From contig CAYLUS010000011.1 of NCBI GenBank assembly GCA_964386975.1, positions 1 through 55,742 of the forward strand: DNA of 55,742 nucleotides, written 5' to 3'. Of this stretch, positions 45,901-54,426 are shown one piece after another. A model generated the notes under the pieces. That model did no database searches and had not been told where the DNA came from. It worked only from the letters and a program-made list of their open reading frames with translations. A program made the translations under genes and the position numbers. Each line of letters opens with the position of its first letter. Position 1 is the first letter of the stretch. The DNA comes from UBA6136 sp964386975. Lineage in GTDB: Bacteria > Pseudomonadota > Gammaproteobacteria > Methylococcales > Methylococcaceae.

Positions 45901-47082
45901 ATGATTTATCCTGTTCCTGGCGTGCGCCTCGGTACTGCCGCTGCGCACATCAAGCGGGCGGATCGCCAGGACATCCTGGTGATCGAGGCTGCACCCGGCT
46001 CGAGTGTGGCTGCGGTCTTCACCCAAAACGCCTTTTGTGCAGCGCCGGTGCAGGTGGCCAAATCGCACCTTCCTCATGCGCCGCGCTGGCTGTTGATCAA
46101 TTCCGGCAATGCCAACGCAGGAACCGGCCCCCGTGGGCTGGACGATGCGCTGTCGACGTGTCGTGCCCTGGCCCTCAAGGTGGCTGCCAAACCCGAGGCG
46201 GTGCTGCCTTTCTCCACCGGGGTCATTGGCGAATTCCTGCCGGTGGAAAAAATTGAAAAGGCGCTGCCCCAGGCGCTTGAAAATCTGACCGAACAGGGCT
46301 GGGACGAGGCATCCCGCGCCATCATGACCACTGACACCCGCCCCAAACGCGCAAGCCGTCAAATCGTGCTTGAAGGCGGCAAGGTCACGGTCACTGGCAT
46401 TGCCAAGGGGGCGGGGATGATCCATCCCAATATGGCGACCATGCTGGCATTTGTTGCAACCGATGCCGTGGTCGATCGTGCGTGGCTGCAACCGTTGCTT
46501 GAGCGTGTTGCGGATCGGACCTTCAACTGTGTCACGGTGGATGGCGATACCTCGACCAACGATGCGTGTGTGCTGGTGGCATCCGGCCGTTCAGCGGCAA
46601 TCGTGCCTGAATCGGAAGATGCCGAGCGGTTCGAGCAGGCGGTCTTTGAGGTGTGTCAGGATCTGGCTGAAATGATCGTGCGTGACGGTGAGGGCGCCAC
46701 CAAGTTCATGCGCATTCAGGTCAAGGCGGCGGCGGATCGTGAAGAGGCCCGCCGGGTCGCCCAGACCGTGGCGCTGTCGCCCTTGGTCAAGACGGCTTTT
46801 TTTGCGAGTGATCCCAACTGGGGTCGAATTCTGGCGGCCGTTGGCCGCGCCGGTTGCAAGGATCTAGAAATTGACCGGGTCTCGATCTGGCTGGGTGATG
46901 TTGCCATTGTTGAAAAAGGCGGTCGTGCACCGGGCTATACCGAAGCGCAGGGTGCGCGCGTGATGGCGGAAGCCGATATCGATGTATGCATCGACCTTGG
47001 CAGGGGCCAGGCCGAAGAGACGGTGATGACCTGCGATTTTTCCTACGATTACGTTCGCATCAACGCGGAGTACCGCACCTGA
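45901..47082 (+). CDS. argJ: Bifunctional glutamate N-acetyltransferase / amino-acid acetyltransferase ArgJ
   Basis: Transfers acetyl from N-acetylornithine to glutamate in the cyclic arginine pathway. The precursor self-cleaves before the threonine in G-M-I-H-P-N-M-A-T-M-L-A, visible near residue 181. Other motifs: N-S-G-N-A-N-A-G-T-G and D-T-S-T-N-D. 393 residues. Whether it also acetylates with acetyl-CoA cannot be told from sequence. Located between secA and mutT, as in several gammaproteobacteria. Confidence 0.96.
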   Translation: MIYPVPGVRLGTAAAHIKRADRQDILVIEAAPGSSVAAVFTQNAFCAAPVQVAKSHLPHAPRWLLINSGNANAGTGPRGLDDALSTCRALALKVAAKPEAVLPFSTGVIGEFLPVEKIEKALPQALENLTEQGWDEASRAIMTTDTRPKRASRQIVLEGGKVTVTGIAKGAGMIHPNMATMLAFVATDAVVDRAWLQPLLERVADRTFNCVTVDGDTSTNDACVLVASGRSAAIVPESEDAERFEQAVFEVCQDLAEMIVRDGEGATKFMRIQVKAAADREEARRVAQTVALSPLVKTAFFASDPNWGRILAAVGRAGCKDLEIDRVSIWLGDVAIVEKGGRAPGYTEAQGARVMAEADIDVCIDLGRGQAEETVMTCDFSYDYVRINAEYRT

Positions 47083-47096
47083 TTGACGCAGGTCCC

Positions 47097-48065
47097 GTGG
47101 CAGAGGATGCGCGAGAACGTCGCCAGCTAGAGGTGGCGGTCGGGGTCGTGATGAATGACCTCGGACAGGTGCTGATTGCCCGTCGGCCCGAGTCGGTCCA
47201 CTTGGGTGGGCTCTGGGAGTTCCCTGGCGGCAAGGCAGAGCCTGGAGAGTCCATCGAGGCCTCTCTGGCGCGCGAACTCAAGGAAGAACTCGGGATCGAG
47301 GTTGAAACCTCAGCGCCCTTGATTACGCTTACCAACCACTACCCGGATCTCAACGTCCGCCTGCATGTCCGAAAGGTGCTGGCCTTTCGGGGGCAAGCCC
47401 ATGGCCGAGAGGGCCAGCCCATCCGTTGGGTCTCGGTAGACGCCCTTTCCTCCTTCCCGTTCCCGGACGCCAACCGTCCCATCATTTCCGCCTTGAAACT
47501 GCCGGATCGCTATGCGTTCCTGACACTCTCACCCGAGTCTCTCGCCGATTTTGAGGCGCGCCTGTATGCGCTGCTTGCCCAGGGTATTTCCTTGATTCGG
47601 ATTCGCGAAACGGATGCCATGCCGCCCGTGAAGGCCGATGAATGGATTCGTCGGACGGTTGCCTGGTCTTCGCCGCACAAGGCCGACATCCTGATCGGAG
47701 GCGATGGTCGGCGGCTTGAGGCGACCGGTGCCAAGGGGCTTCATCTTCGAAGTGATCAGATCACCCATCCGCTCAGGCAACCGATGCCCCCCGGTTGCTG
47801 GTTGGCGGCCTCCTGCCATACGGCGGAGGATCTGGTGATGGCGCACCGGATTGGTGCGGATTTTGCCGTTTTGGGGCCTGTTGCGCCGACGCGCTCGCAT
47901 CCGGGGGCAGCCACGCTGGGGTTTGACGGCTTCGGTGAGCGGGTCAGCGATGCGCGGATCCCGGTCTTTGGTCTCGGTGGATTAACGGCCCTCGACATCC
48001 CGGCAATCCGGGCAGTGGGCGGGCAGGGCGTGGCTGCAATCCGGGGGTTCCAGTCGGGCGAATGA
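47097..48065 (+). CDS. mutT: MutT-type Nudix hydrolase fused to a thiamine-phosphate-synthase-like domain
   Basis: N-terminal Nudix domain (about residues 1-130) with the box G-K-x5-E-x7-R-E-L-x2-E-L-G visible as G-G-K-A-E-P-G-E-S-I-E and R-E-L-K-E-E-L-G; expected to clean 8-oxo-dGTP. The C-terminal part (about 140-322) is a ThiE-like barrel with L-R-I-R-E-T-D, G-L-H-L-R-S-D-Q, A-A-S-C-H-T and P-V-F-G-L-G-G-L. This fusion is common in gammaproteobacteria; the role of the second domain is uncertain. I chose the GTG at 47097 with CAGG upstream; the frame is open into argJ. Confidence 0.9.
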   Translation: MAEDARERRQLEVAVGVVMNDLGQVLIARRPESVHLGGLWEFPGGKAEPGESIEASLARELKEELGIEVETSAPLITLTNHYPDLNVRLHVRKVLAFRGQAHGREGQPIRWVSVDALSSFPFPDANRPIISALKLPDRYAFLTLSPESLADFEARLYALLAQGISLIRIRETDAMPPVKADEWIRRTVAWSSPHKADILIGGDGRRLEATGAKGLHLRSDQITHPLRQPMPPGCWLAASCHTAEDLVMAHRIGADFAVLGPVAPTRSHPGAATLGFDGFGERVSDARIPVFGLGGLTALDIPAIRAVGGQGVAAIRGFQSGE

Positions 48066-48099
48066 TCGTGATCCCGCATTATCCAGGCGCGGGTTGTGA

Positions 48100-48124
48100 T
48101 ATAATATATGTATCGGCCCGATAC
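48100..48124 (+). promoter_or_regulatory. TATAAT box with downstream palindrome
   Basis: TATAAT (48100-48105) is followed by the perfect dyad GTATCGG-C-CCGATAC (48110-48124), which would sit across the transcription start. No good -35 is seen. It is a candidate operator-controlled second promoter for glnA. The regulator is unknown. Confidence 0.4.
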
Positions 48125-48156
48125 TTAATTGCCGGCAAACCTGGTGATCTTCGGAT

Positions 48157-48172
48157 TGGTCCCGATTTTGCT
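48157..48172 (+). promoter_or_regulatory. Candidate sigma54 promoter of glnA
   Basis: TGGTCCCGATTTTGCT keeps the invariant GG (-24) and GC (-12) at the correct distance and the full TTGCT element. It lies 63 bp before the glnA ATG. glnA is a classic NtrC/sigma54 target; no clear NtrC site was found. Confidence 0.5.
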
Positions 48173-48235
48173 AGAACGAAAAGAATAAATTGTTTGGTCC
48201 CCACTCGATTCTAAATACTGCGAGGAGTTACAAGA

Positions 48236-49645
48236 ATGACGCCTAAAGACGTGCTCAAGTTGATCAAGGACAAGGAAGTTCGCTACGTGGATCTTCGCTT
48301 CAGCGATACCAAGGGCAAGGAGCAGCATGTGACCATCCCGGCGAGCACCGTGGATGAGGACATGTTTGAGGAAGGCAAGATGTTTGACGGCTCGTCGATT
48401 GCGGGCTGGAAGCATATCAACGAATCCGACATGATTCTGATGCCGGACGCTTCGACGGCGGTCCTCGATCCGTTCTTTGATGATGTCACCGTCATCATTC
48501 GTTGCGACATCATCGAGCCGGCTGACATGCAGGGCTACGAACGTGATCCCCGCTCCATCGCCAAGCGCGCTGAAGCCTACATGAAATCCACTGGCATTGC
48601 TGACACGGCGCTGTTTGGTCCCGAGAACGAATTCTTCGTATTTGATGATGTCCGTTGGGGCACGACGATGCAGGGTTCTTTCTACAAGGTGGACTCTGAG
48701 GAAGCCGGCTGGAACTCTGAAAAGGTCTATGAAGACGGCAACATCGGTCACCGTCCGGGTGTCAAGGGAGGTTACTTCCCCGTACCGCCGGTTGATTCAC
48801 TGCAGGATCTTCGCGGCGCCATGTGTAACACCCTTGAAGACATGGGCCTGAGCGTTGAAGTGCATCACCACGAAGTGGCAACGGCAGGTCAGTGCGAAAT
48901 CGGCGTCAGATTCGGCACCCTCGTCAAGAAGGCGGACGAAGTCCTGACCCTCAAGTATGTGGTTCAGAACATTGCACACGCCTACGGCAAGACCGCCACC
49001 TTCATGCCCAAGCCGCTGGTTGGCGATAACGGCAGCGGCATGCACGTTCACCAGTCTCTGGCAAAGGATGGCAAAAATCTCTTTACCGGCGATCTCTATG
49101 GCGGCCTGTCTGAAACCGCGCTGTTCTACATCGGCGGCATCATCAAGCATGCCAAGGCGCTGAACGCGTTCTGTAATGCCTCGACCAACAGCTACAAGCG
49201 TCTGGTTCCGGGTTTCGAAGCGCCCGTCATGCTGGCTTACTCTGCCCGCAACCGTTCAGCTTCCATCCGTGTGCCCTACGTCATGAATCCGAAGGCGCGT
49301 CGCATCGAGGTGCGCTTCCCGGATTCCACCGCGAACCCTTACCTCGCCTTTGCAGCGATGCTGATGGCGGGCCTTGATGGCATTCAGAACAAGATCCATC
49401 CTGGCGATGCCATGGACAAGGATCTTTATGATCTGCCTGCTGAAGAGGAAAAGAAGATCCCGCAAGTCTGTCATGCATTCGACATGGCCTTGGAATCACT
49501 CCATGCCGATCGCGAGTTCCTGACCCGGGGTGGTGTCTTCACCGATGACATGATCGATGCGTACATTGACCTCAAGATGGAAGAAGTGACTCGTCTGCGG
49601 ATGAGCACCCACCCGGTCGAGTACGACATGTACTACAGCCTCTAA
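48236..49645 (+). CDS. glnA: Glutamine synthetase, type I
   Basis: ATP-dependent amidation of glutamate; the main ammonia-assimilating enzyme, a dodecamer. M-F-D-G-S-S-I-A-G-W, E-N-E-F-F, N-G-S-G-M-H-V-H-Q-S, R-L-V-P-G-F-E-A-P and the C-terminal adenylylation site Y-D-M-Y-Y-S-L are visible, so it is the regulated GSI-beta form controlled by GlnE. 469 residues. Own promoter region (candidate sigma54 site) and terminator. Confidence 0.97.
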   Translation: MTPKDVLKLIKDKEVRYVDLRFSDTKGKEQHVTIPASTVDEDMFEEGKMFDGSSIAGWKHINESDMILMPDASTAVLDPFFDDVTVIIRCDIIEPADMQGYERDPRSIAKRAEAYMKSTGIADTALFGPENEFFVFDDVRWGTTMQGSFYKVDSEEAGWNSEKVYEDGNIGHRPGVKGGYFPVPPVDSLQDLRGAMCNTLEDMGLSVEVHHHEVATAGQCEIGVRFGTLVKKADEVLTLKYVVQNIAHAYGKTATFMPKPLVGDNGSGMHVHQSLAKDGKNLFTGDLYGGLSETALFYIGGIIKHAKALNAFCNASTNSYKRLVPGFEAPVMLAYSARNRSASIRVPYVMNPKARRIEVRFPDSTANPYLAFAAMLMAGLDGIQNKIHPGDAMDKDLYDLPAEEEKKIPQVCHAFDMALESLHADREFLTRGGVFTDDMIDAYIDLKMEEVTRLRMSTHPVEYDMYYSL

Positions 49646-49689
49646 GCTGTCAGCGCTTGTTTGGGTGATCCCTTGGGGTCACCAGGACC

Positions 49690-49725
49690 CAAGAAAGCCC
49701 CGCGTGTCGGGGCTTTCTTGTTTTT
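49690..49725 (+). terminator. glnA terminator
   Basis: Perfect 12-bp stem CAAGAAAGCCCC (49690-49701) with GGGGCTTTCTTG (49709-49720), followed by TTTTT. A weaker hairpin lies at 49664-49683. Confidence 0.9.
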
Positions 49726-49767
49726 GAAAGGTCACGCTGCCTTGGCTTGATGAAGCAGGGGATGCAG

Positions 49768-50691
49768 TCACTCCTTGAACGTTTTCTCGCTTTCTCCCGG
49801 GAAGATCATGCGGCATGCCTTGTCAGAATGGTAATTCAATTGATCACGATCCAAGCCCTTGGCCGTGAGGACGAAGATTCCTTTGCGGTGAGGCGCCATC
49901 GTGGCCAGGACGCCATATTCTGGAATACCCGGAGCACCCTCTGGAATCATTGCGTTTGCAACATCAAAAGGATTCGCGCCCGTGAATGGGCCCTTTCCGG
50001 GTGCGTTTGGAATGTATTTAGCGTAGAACAAATAATCCCGAATGATAACGCGTTGCGTCACCCTCGGCCTTTCTTGAAGCGTATCAATGGCGCGTCGGTA
50101 GTCCGGATACAGCCGACCGATATGGAGGTGCAGTTGGTGCTGACCACGTGTCAGTGCGGACTGAATGACAACGCCGACCTCTCTCCGGGGAAAGGCGGGT
50201 CTGACCCAATGTTGAGACGCGCGAAAGGCAAGTTCCCAGTAAGGGTGCCGCGTCCGAGTTTGAATATCCTCCACACCGATGGACGGCTGAAGCGCCCAGA
50301 TCAGAAAACGACAATTCTCGCCGCTGGCCCGTGGGTATCGGGTGGGATCCAGATGCCGGGTGTCGTATTGCAGCCCAAATGGGTTTTTGAAGGTTCGGTG
50401 GAGCTTGAATATGCCCTGATCATCCTTGCAGTTCCGACCTTTGCAGGCCGGGGAGTGGAGAAATTGGTAGATGCGACAGGCCGAAAATTCGGCATTGTTG
50501 GGGTCTTCACAGCTATTGCAGGGAAGAGGGACGGCGTCTTTGTCTTCATCACCGGTGATCAGGTGGAAGTGGCCGGGATCCGGGCGTCCAGTCAGGGTGT
50601 TAGGGTTGGGGCAAAGTCCGGTCCTCGCATGGGTAGCGGGGCTTAGTCCAAGGATCAAACCAAGGATGAGGGCATGGAAATCCAGTTTCAT
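49768..50691 (-). CDS. cdh: CDP-diacylglycerol pyrophosphatase-like secreted protein
   Basis: Signal peptide (about residues 1-23, ending A-T-H-A). The second half matches the Cdh family of the HIT-like superfamily: W-A-L-Q-P-S-I-G-V-E-D-I, Y-W-E-L-A-F-R-A-S, the catalytic H-Q-L-H-L-H-I-G, a later G-A-N-P-F-D-V and D-K-A-C near the end. The expected reaction is hydrolysis of CDP-diacylglycerol to CMP and phosphatidate. Odd: an N-terminal insertion of about 70 residues with six cysteines (C-N-S-C, A-C-K-G-R-N-C) that I do not know from E. coli Cdh. 307 residues from the ATG at 50691. Confidence 0.75.
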   Translation of the reverse strand: MKLDFHALILGLILGLSPATHARTGLCPNPNTLTGRPDPGHFHLITGDEDKDAVPLPCNSCEDPNNAEFSACRIYQFLHSPACKGRNCKDDQGIFKLHRTFKNPFGLQYDTRHLDPTRYPRASGENCRFLIWALQPSIGVEDIQTRTRHPYWELAFRASQHWVRPAFPRREVGVVIQSALTRGQHQLHLHIGRLYPDYRRAIDTLQERPRVTQRVIIRDYLFYAKYIPNAPGKGPFTGANPFDVANAMIPEGAPGIPEYGVLATMAPHRKGIFVLTAKGLDRDQLNYHSDKACRMIFPGESEKTFKE

Positions 50692-50859
50692 CGTCAATCT
50701 CGAGGGAGGCCATCCAAAGGGGCTCTCGCGTCAGACATCAACCCCGAACCACTCGTCGCGATGACCCGATCTTAAATCGGATGTGAAACTCTGCAGATCG
50801 GGTTTTGAAGTCGGATTTGTCGAATGGTCGGAAAGGCGGCCCGATTGTATATCCGGACC

Positions 50860-52209
50860 TTAAAACATCAAAATCACATCGGTCGATAGCAGCCACTGAC
50901 TGTTGTTCTGGCATGTGCTCGGCGGCGTTCCCCCCGAGCAGTGGAACATCGGGGGGCCATCGTTCCAGTCATAGCGGGCATTGGGCCTGACGGTTGCCCA
51001 GGGGACGGGCTTCCAGTTAAGGCCCAAAGTCACGGCATAGTAGCTGTTGCCTGCCAGATCGCCGGTGGCGTTTTGCGAGGGAATTGGCAGCAGACCGCCG
51101 CTGCCCCCTGCGGCCGGATTTTCGGAGATGCGGATGCGAGAAACCACCCGAAACCCCTCATCGTCTCTGAACCACTCGCCACGTACGCCGGCCGAAAGCG
51201 TCTCGGTCAGGTCGACGATGGCCGTTGGTGCTACTCCATACCACTGCGCCTGCTGACCGTTGACGGCGTTGTCGGCCCAGCCGTAATCATGCTGGAGGGT
51301 GAGGTGAAGGTCCTCAAGGTCATGTCGTGCGATCAGGCTATAGAGGTTCCAGTCGCCCGGTGTCTGGCCCTGATCGCCATGGGTGGCGTTGGCGATCAGG
51401 GTCGTGCTGCCATCGGTCCAGGTTACTCCGCCAACGAATCCCCACTGATCGAGGTCGCGGTTGAAGACCCCATCCCAACCTCCCTGAAGGCTGCCGGTGA
51501 CCGCACCCGCCATCACCGTGAGGTTTTCATCCAGCGCATAATTGGCGAGGGCCCCGGTCTGGGTGAAAGGCTCGCCATACTGCATCAAATAGCTGTGTGA
51601 ATAAAAAAAGTTATCCGGCGCCATGACCGACTCGTTACCGATGATGGTGTAGAAGTGCCCCAGCTTGGTGCGAAGGCCGGTCCCGATCGGTGCTTGAAAT
51701 TCCAGATAGGCTTGGGGGATTGCCGCCTGATAGAAGCGATTACTGTTACCGAGCAGTCGCCGGTCCCAGTTGCCCTCCGGGTCACCGATGGCCTGAGTGA
51801 ACACGGCATCCGTACCGTAAACAAAATCCACGCGGCCGCCGAAATCCCAGGTATCGGGGTTGGAATCGAGCGGGCGCTCCAGATAGACATAGATCTGGTT
51901 GAGCTGCGGCTCGCTATTTCGGTCGTTGAACGTGACCGTGCCATTGAATCGATCGCTGGGATTTGAGGGGTTGTAGGTCACTCCGCCGTCCAGCCAACCA
52001 CCCAGTGTCAGGCGGCTCTCCTTCATGAAGCCGAGCGCATTGGGCCCTCCGCCTGGCAGTGCCTGAAGGAGTCCGCTGAGTTCTGGGGCCTCTTCGATGG
52101 CTTCCTGACCGTTGGCCATATGTGGCAACAGGAGCGTGCACGCAAGTAGTGCAGCCCATACAGAAAAGAACCGGATCGGTTGCCGAGAGAGAGGGGTATG
52201 TGCCTGCAT
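50860..52209 (-). CDS. Outer-membrane beta-barrel porin (BBP2/OmpL-like)
   Basis: Signal peptide (about 1-35, ending near A-N-G-Q) and a 414-residue mature part rich in alternating aromatic strands, ending in V-I-L-M-F with the terminal phenylalanine of outer-membrane barrels. Segment G-W-L-D-G-G-V-T-Y-N-P-S-N-P with N-G-T-V-T-F-N-D-R and L-N-Q-I-Y-V-Y-L-E-R is typical of the BBP2 (OmpL-like) family. Substrate unknown. Divergent from amt over 238 bp, so co-regulation with nitrogen uptake is possible. Confidence 0.82.
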   Translation of the reverse strand: MQAHTPLSRQPIRFFSVWAALLACTLLLPHMANGQEAIEEAPELSGLLQALPGGGPNALGFMKESRLTLGGWLDGGVTYNPSNPSDRFNGTVTFNDRNSEPQLNQIYVYLERPLDSNPDTWDFGGRVDFVYGTDAVFTQAIGDPEGNWDRRLLGNSNRFYQAAIPQAYLEFQAPIGTGLRTKLGHFYTIIGNESVMAPDNFFYSHSYLMQYGEPFTQTGALANYALDENLTVMAGAVTGSLQGGWDGVFNRDLDQWGFVGGVTWTDGSTTLIANATHGDQGQTPGDWNLYSLIARHDLEDLHLTLQHDYGWADNAVNGQQAQWYGVAPTAIVDLTETLSAGVRGEWFRDDEGFRVVSRIRISENPAAGGSGGLLPIPSQNATGDLAGNSYYAVTLGLNWKPVPWATVRPNARYDWNDGPPMFHCSGGTPPSTCQNNSQWLLSTDVILMF

Positions 52210-52447
52210 ATTGTGCAGTCAAGGCCTGAATATTTGGTATCGTCTCCAAAGCATGATCCGGGCCAATCGACAACTCATTGAATCTTCAGACTAAAATCTG
52301 GTATTGAGTCAAATTAAGTCGCAGAAAAATCCAAAATGGTGCAGACTCGGAACAGAAGGCCCCAAAATGGGGCTATTGAGGCCAGGTCATGAGCGCTTGC
52401 CCGACCTTGGTGCGATTTGGTGCGGCAATACGACAGCGAGGCAGACA

Positions 52448-53749
52448 ATGAATCGAATGCACAGCAGCGGGGGTTCGTGTGCGCTTTTGGGGCTTATGCT
52501 TCTTTTTTCTGGGAATGTTTTGGCGGATGAGCTGAATTCAGCCGATACGGCCTGGATTCTCACCTCGACGGGGCTTGTCCTTTTCATGACAGTACCAGGG
52601 CTGGCGCTTTTTTATGGCGGTCTGGTACGCACCAAAAACGTCTTGTCGGTGCTGGTCCAGTGTTTTGCTGTGACCTCGCTGGTTTCCATTCTTTGGATGG
52701 TGGGTGGTTATAGCTTGGCGCTCACCGAAAATGGAGCGCTGCAACCGATCATTGGTGGCGTCTCCCGCCTGTTCTTGCTGGGATTGAATGCCAACTCGCT
52801 GATCGGCAACCTGCCCGAATCCGTGTTCTGCATGTATCACCTGACCTTCGCGGTATTTGCGCCCGCCCTCATGATCGGTGGTGTGGTCGAACGCATGCGT
52901 TTTTCTGCCTTGCTCTGGTTTACCGTGTTCTGGACGTTCTTGGTCTATGTGCCGGTCTGCCACTGGATCTGGGGAGGCGGCTGGCTGGCTCAGTTGGGGA
53001 CCGTCGATTTTGCCGGCGGGATTGTGGTGCACACCACAGCGGGGGCAGGGACCCTGACGGCGGCCTGGCTGCTCGGACCCCGACGCGGCTTTCCTCAGAC
53101 CCTGCTGCCCCCCCATAACCTGACACTGACCGCCGCCGGGGCGGGCATTCTCTGGGTGGGCTGGCATGGCTTCAGTGCCGGCAGTGCCCTGATGGCCAAT
53201 GGCGCCGCCGGCCTTGCCATGCTGACAACCCACATCGCCGCCACGGCCGGAGCCTTGGTGTGGATGGCGGTGGAGTGGATCCGCTTTGGACGCCCCACCC
53301 TCCTTGGCGTCGTCACCGGCATGATCGCCGGTTTGGGCATCATCTCTCCTGCGGCGGGTTTTGTCGGTCCTCTGGGCGCCCTCGTGATGGGCGTGGTCGC
53401 GGGTTCAGTCTGCTTTTTTGCCATTCACTGGATCAAGCGTCGCCTGGGTATCGATGATGCGCTGGATGTTTTTCCGGTCCATGGTGTGGGCGGCATGCTG
53501 GGTTCCTTGCTGGCAGCCCCCCTGGCCCTGGAGGCGGCCGGCGGTACCGGTCTTCCCAGTGGCCTTGGTCTCCTGCCGCAGATCGGGGCGCAGGCGATTG
53601 CCGTGACCGTGGCACTGATCTGGTCAGGCACGATCAGTTTCGTTGCCCTGAAGCTGATCGATCGGTGGGTTGGGTTGCGGGTCGGGCTGGATGAAGAGAC
53701 CGAGGGGCTGGATGTCACCTCGCACAACGGGCAGGCCTATCACTTGTGA
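52448..53749 (+). CDS. amt: Ammonium transporter
   Basis: Amt/Mep/Rh channel with 11 membrane helices. The signal-like N-terminus (to A-D-E) is cleaved in relatives. The pore twin histidines are present in I-V-V-H-T-T-A-G and V-F-P-V-H-G-V-G-G. I chose the ATG at 52448, which follows GAGG and gives 433 residues; the frame is open from 52304 but the added part is not membrane-like. A PII partner such as glnK does not directly follow; instead a small secreted protein overlaps its stop. Confidence 0.94.
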   Translation: MNRMHSSGGSCALLGLMLLFSGNVLADELNSADTAWILTSTGLVLFMTVPGLALFYGGLVRTKNVLSVLVQCFAVTSLVSILWMVGGYSLALTENGALQPIIGGVSRLFLLGLNANSLIGNLPESVFCMYHLTFAVFAPALMIGGVVERMRFSALLWFTVFWTFLVYVPVCHWIWGGGWLAQLGTVDFAGGIVVHTTAGAGTLTAAWLLGPRRGFPQTLLPPHNLTLTAAGAGILWVGWHGFSAGSALMANGAAGLAMLTTHIAATAGALVWMAVEWIRFGRPTLLGVVTGMIAGLGIISPAAGFVGPLGALVMGVVAGSVCFFAIHWIKRRLGIDDALDVFPVHGVGGMLGSLLAAPLALEAAGGTGLPSGLGLLPQIGAQAIAVTVALIWSGTISFVALKLIDRWVGLRVGLDEETEGLDVTSHNGQAYHL

Positions 53750-54081
53750 GGTGGTTTGGGGGATGGGTCATCCTTTTGGCAGGGCTGGGTGGGGTCAGCC
53801 CAGTCGATGCCGACACCCATGAGGAGTCAGCGCAACAACGGCTGGAGGCCATGTCCTGTGGGGAAGTGACCGTGGGCAAACGCCTCGCAGAGGCGGCACG
53901 CGCCCATGCGCAACGGGATCTGGGCTGGCGTTTTTTTCGAGAGGGCGAAGACCTTGATGTCGAAAGGGCCTTTCGCCTGACCAAAAGCATGGAAATCCGC
54001 TACCGCTGGCGGGTGACCCATGCCGGTGGCATCGTTGCGATCTCTGATCACGCCGGGACGCTCTGCAGCGAGGCTGGTTGA
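53746..54081 (+). CDS. Small secreted protein of unknown function coupled to amt
   Basis: Not recognised. GTG start overlaps the amt stop (GTGA), so translation is coupled. Signal peptide (about residues 1-22, hydrophobic V-I-L-L-A-G-L-G-G, cleavage near V-D-A), then an 89-residue mature domain with two cysteines (C38 and C107) that could form a disulfide, and a core R-L-T-K-S-M-E-I-R-Y-R-W-R-V. Location suggests a periplasmic accessory to ammonium uptake, but that is inference. Confidence 0.7.
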   Translation: MRWFGGWVILLAGLGGVSPVDADTHEESAQQRLEAMSCGEVTVGKRLAEAARAHAQRDLGWRFFREGEDLDVERAFRLTKSMEIRYRWRVTHAGGIVAISDHAGTLCSEAG

Positions 54082-54090
54082 ACCTCTCTA

Positions 54091-54426
54091 TCAACTGAGG
54101 GCGGCCCCGTCGACCTCCTGCGTGCGGATGCGAATGACCTCCTCGACCGCCGCGACAAAAATCTTGCCGCGCTCCCGTCGGGACCCTTGGGGGAAGGTCG
54201 AAAGGATGGCCTCAATCAAGCGGGGCGCCGCCTCAGTCTGCGTGAGAACCTCGATGCGGATCATCGGGGCCAGCGGCGCGAATGCCCCTCTCACCCGGTA
54301 GGGGTAGGCCTGGCCGCCCCCGAGGGCTTCGTTAACCGTCAAACCCTGAGCGCCTGCATCGATCAAGGCCTCACGGATCGCAAGGACGCTTGCGGGCTGG
54401 ACCAGGGCGATGATGCGTTTCACCAA
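54091..54426 (-). CDS. PII-like signal protein (PII-NG type)
   Basis: 111 residues with PII fold signatures: K-R-I-I-A-L-V-Q-P at the start, I-R-E-A-L, L-T-V-N-E, G-K-I-F-V, and the C-loop R-I-R-T-Q-E, where the two arginines normally bind ATP phosphates. The T-loop is about four residues shorter than in GlnB, and Y51 of the uridylylation site is missing (the segment reads R-V-R-G-A-F-A-P). So it should not be controlled by GlnD. It lies directly downstream of, and overlaps by 7 bp, the OprM-type channel gene. That matches the PII-NG group reported near heavy-metal efflux genes. Confidence 0.82.
   Translation of the reverse strand: MVKRIIALVQPASVLAIREALIDAGAQGLTVNEALGGGQAYPYRVRGAFAPLAPMIRIEVLTQTEAAPRLIEAILSTFPQGSRRERGKIFVAAVEEVIRIRTQEVDGAALS

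Noticed and set aside
52408..52424. Possible sigma54 promoter TTGGTGCGATTTGGTGC before amt
   Set aside because: The GG to GC distance is one base too long for a sigma54 -24/-12 element; no other candidate with correct spacing looked convincing in 52210-52447.
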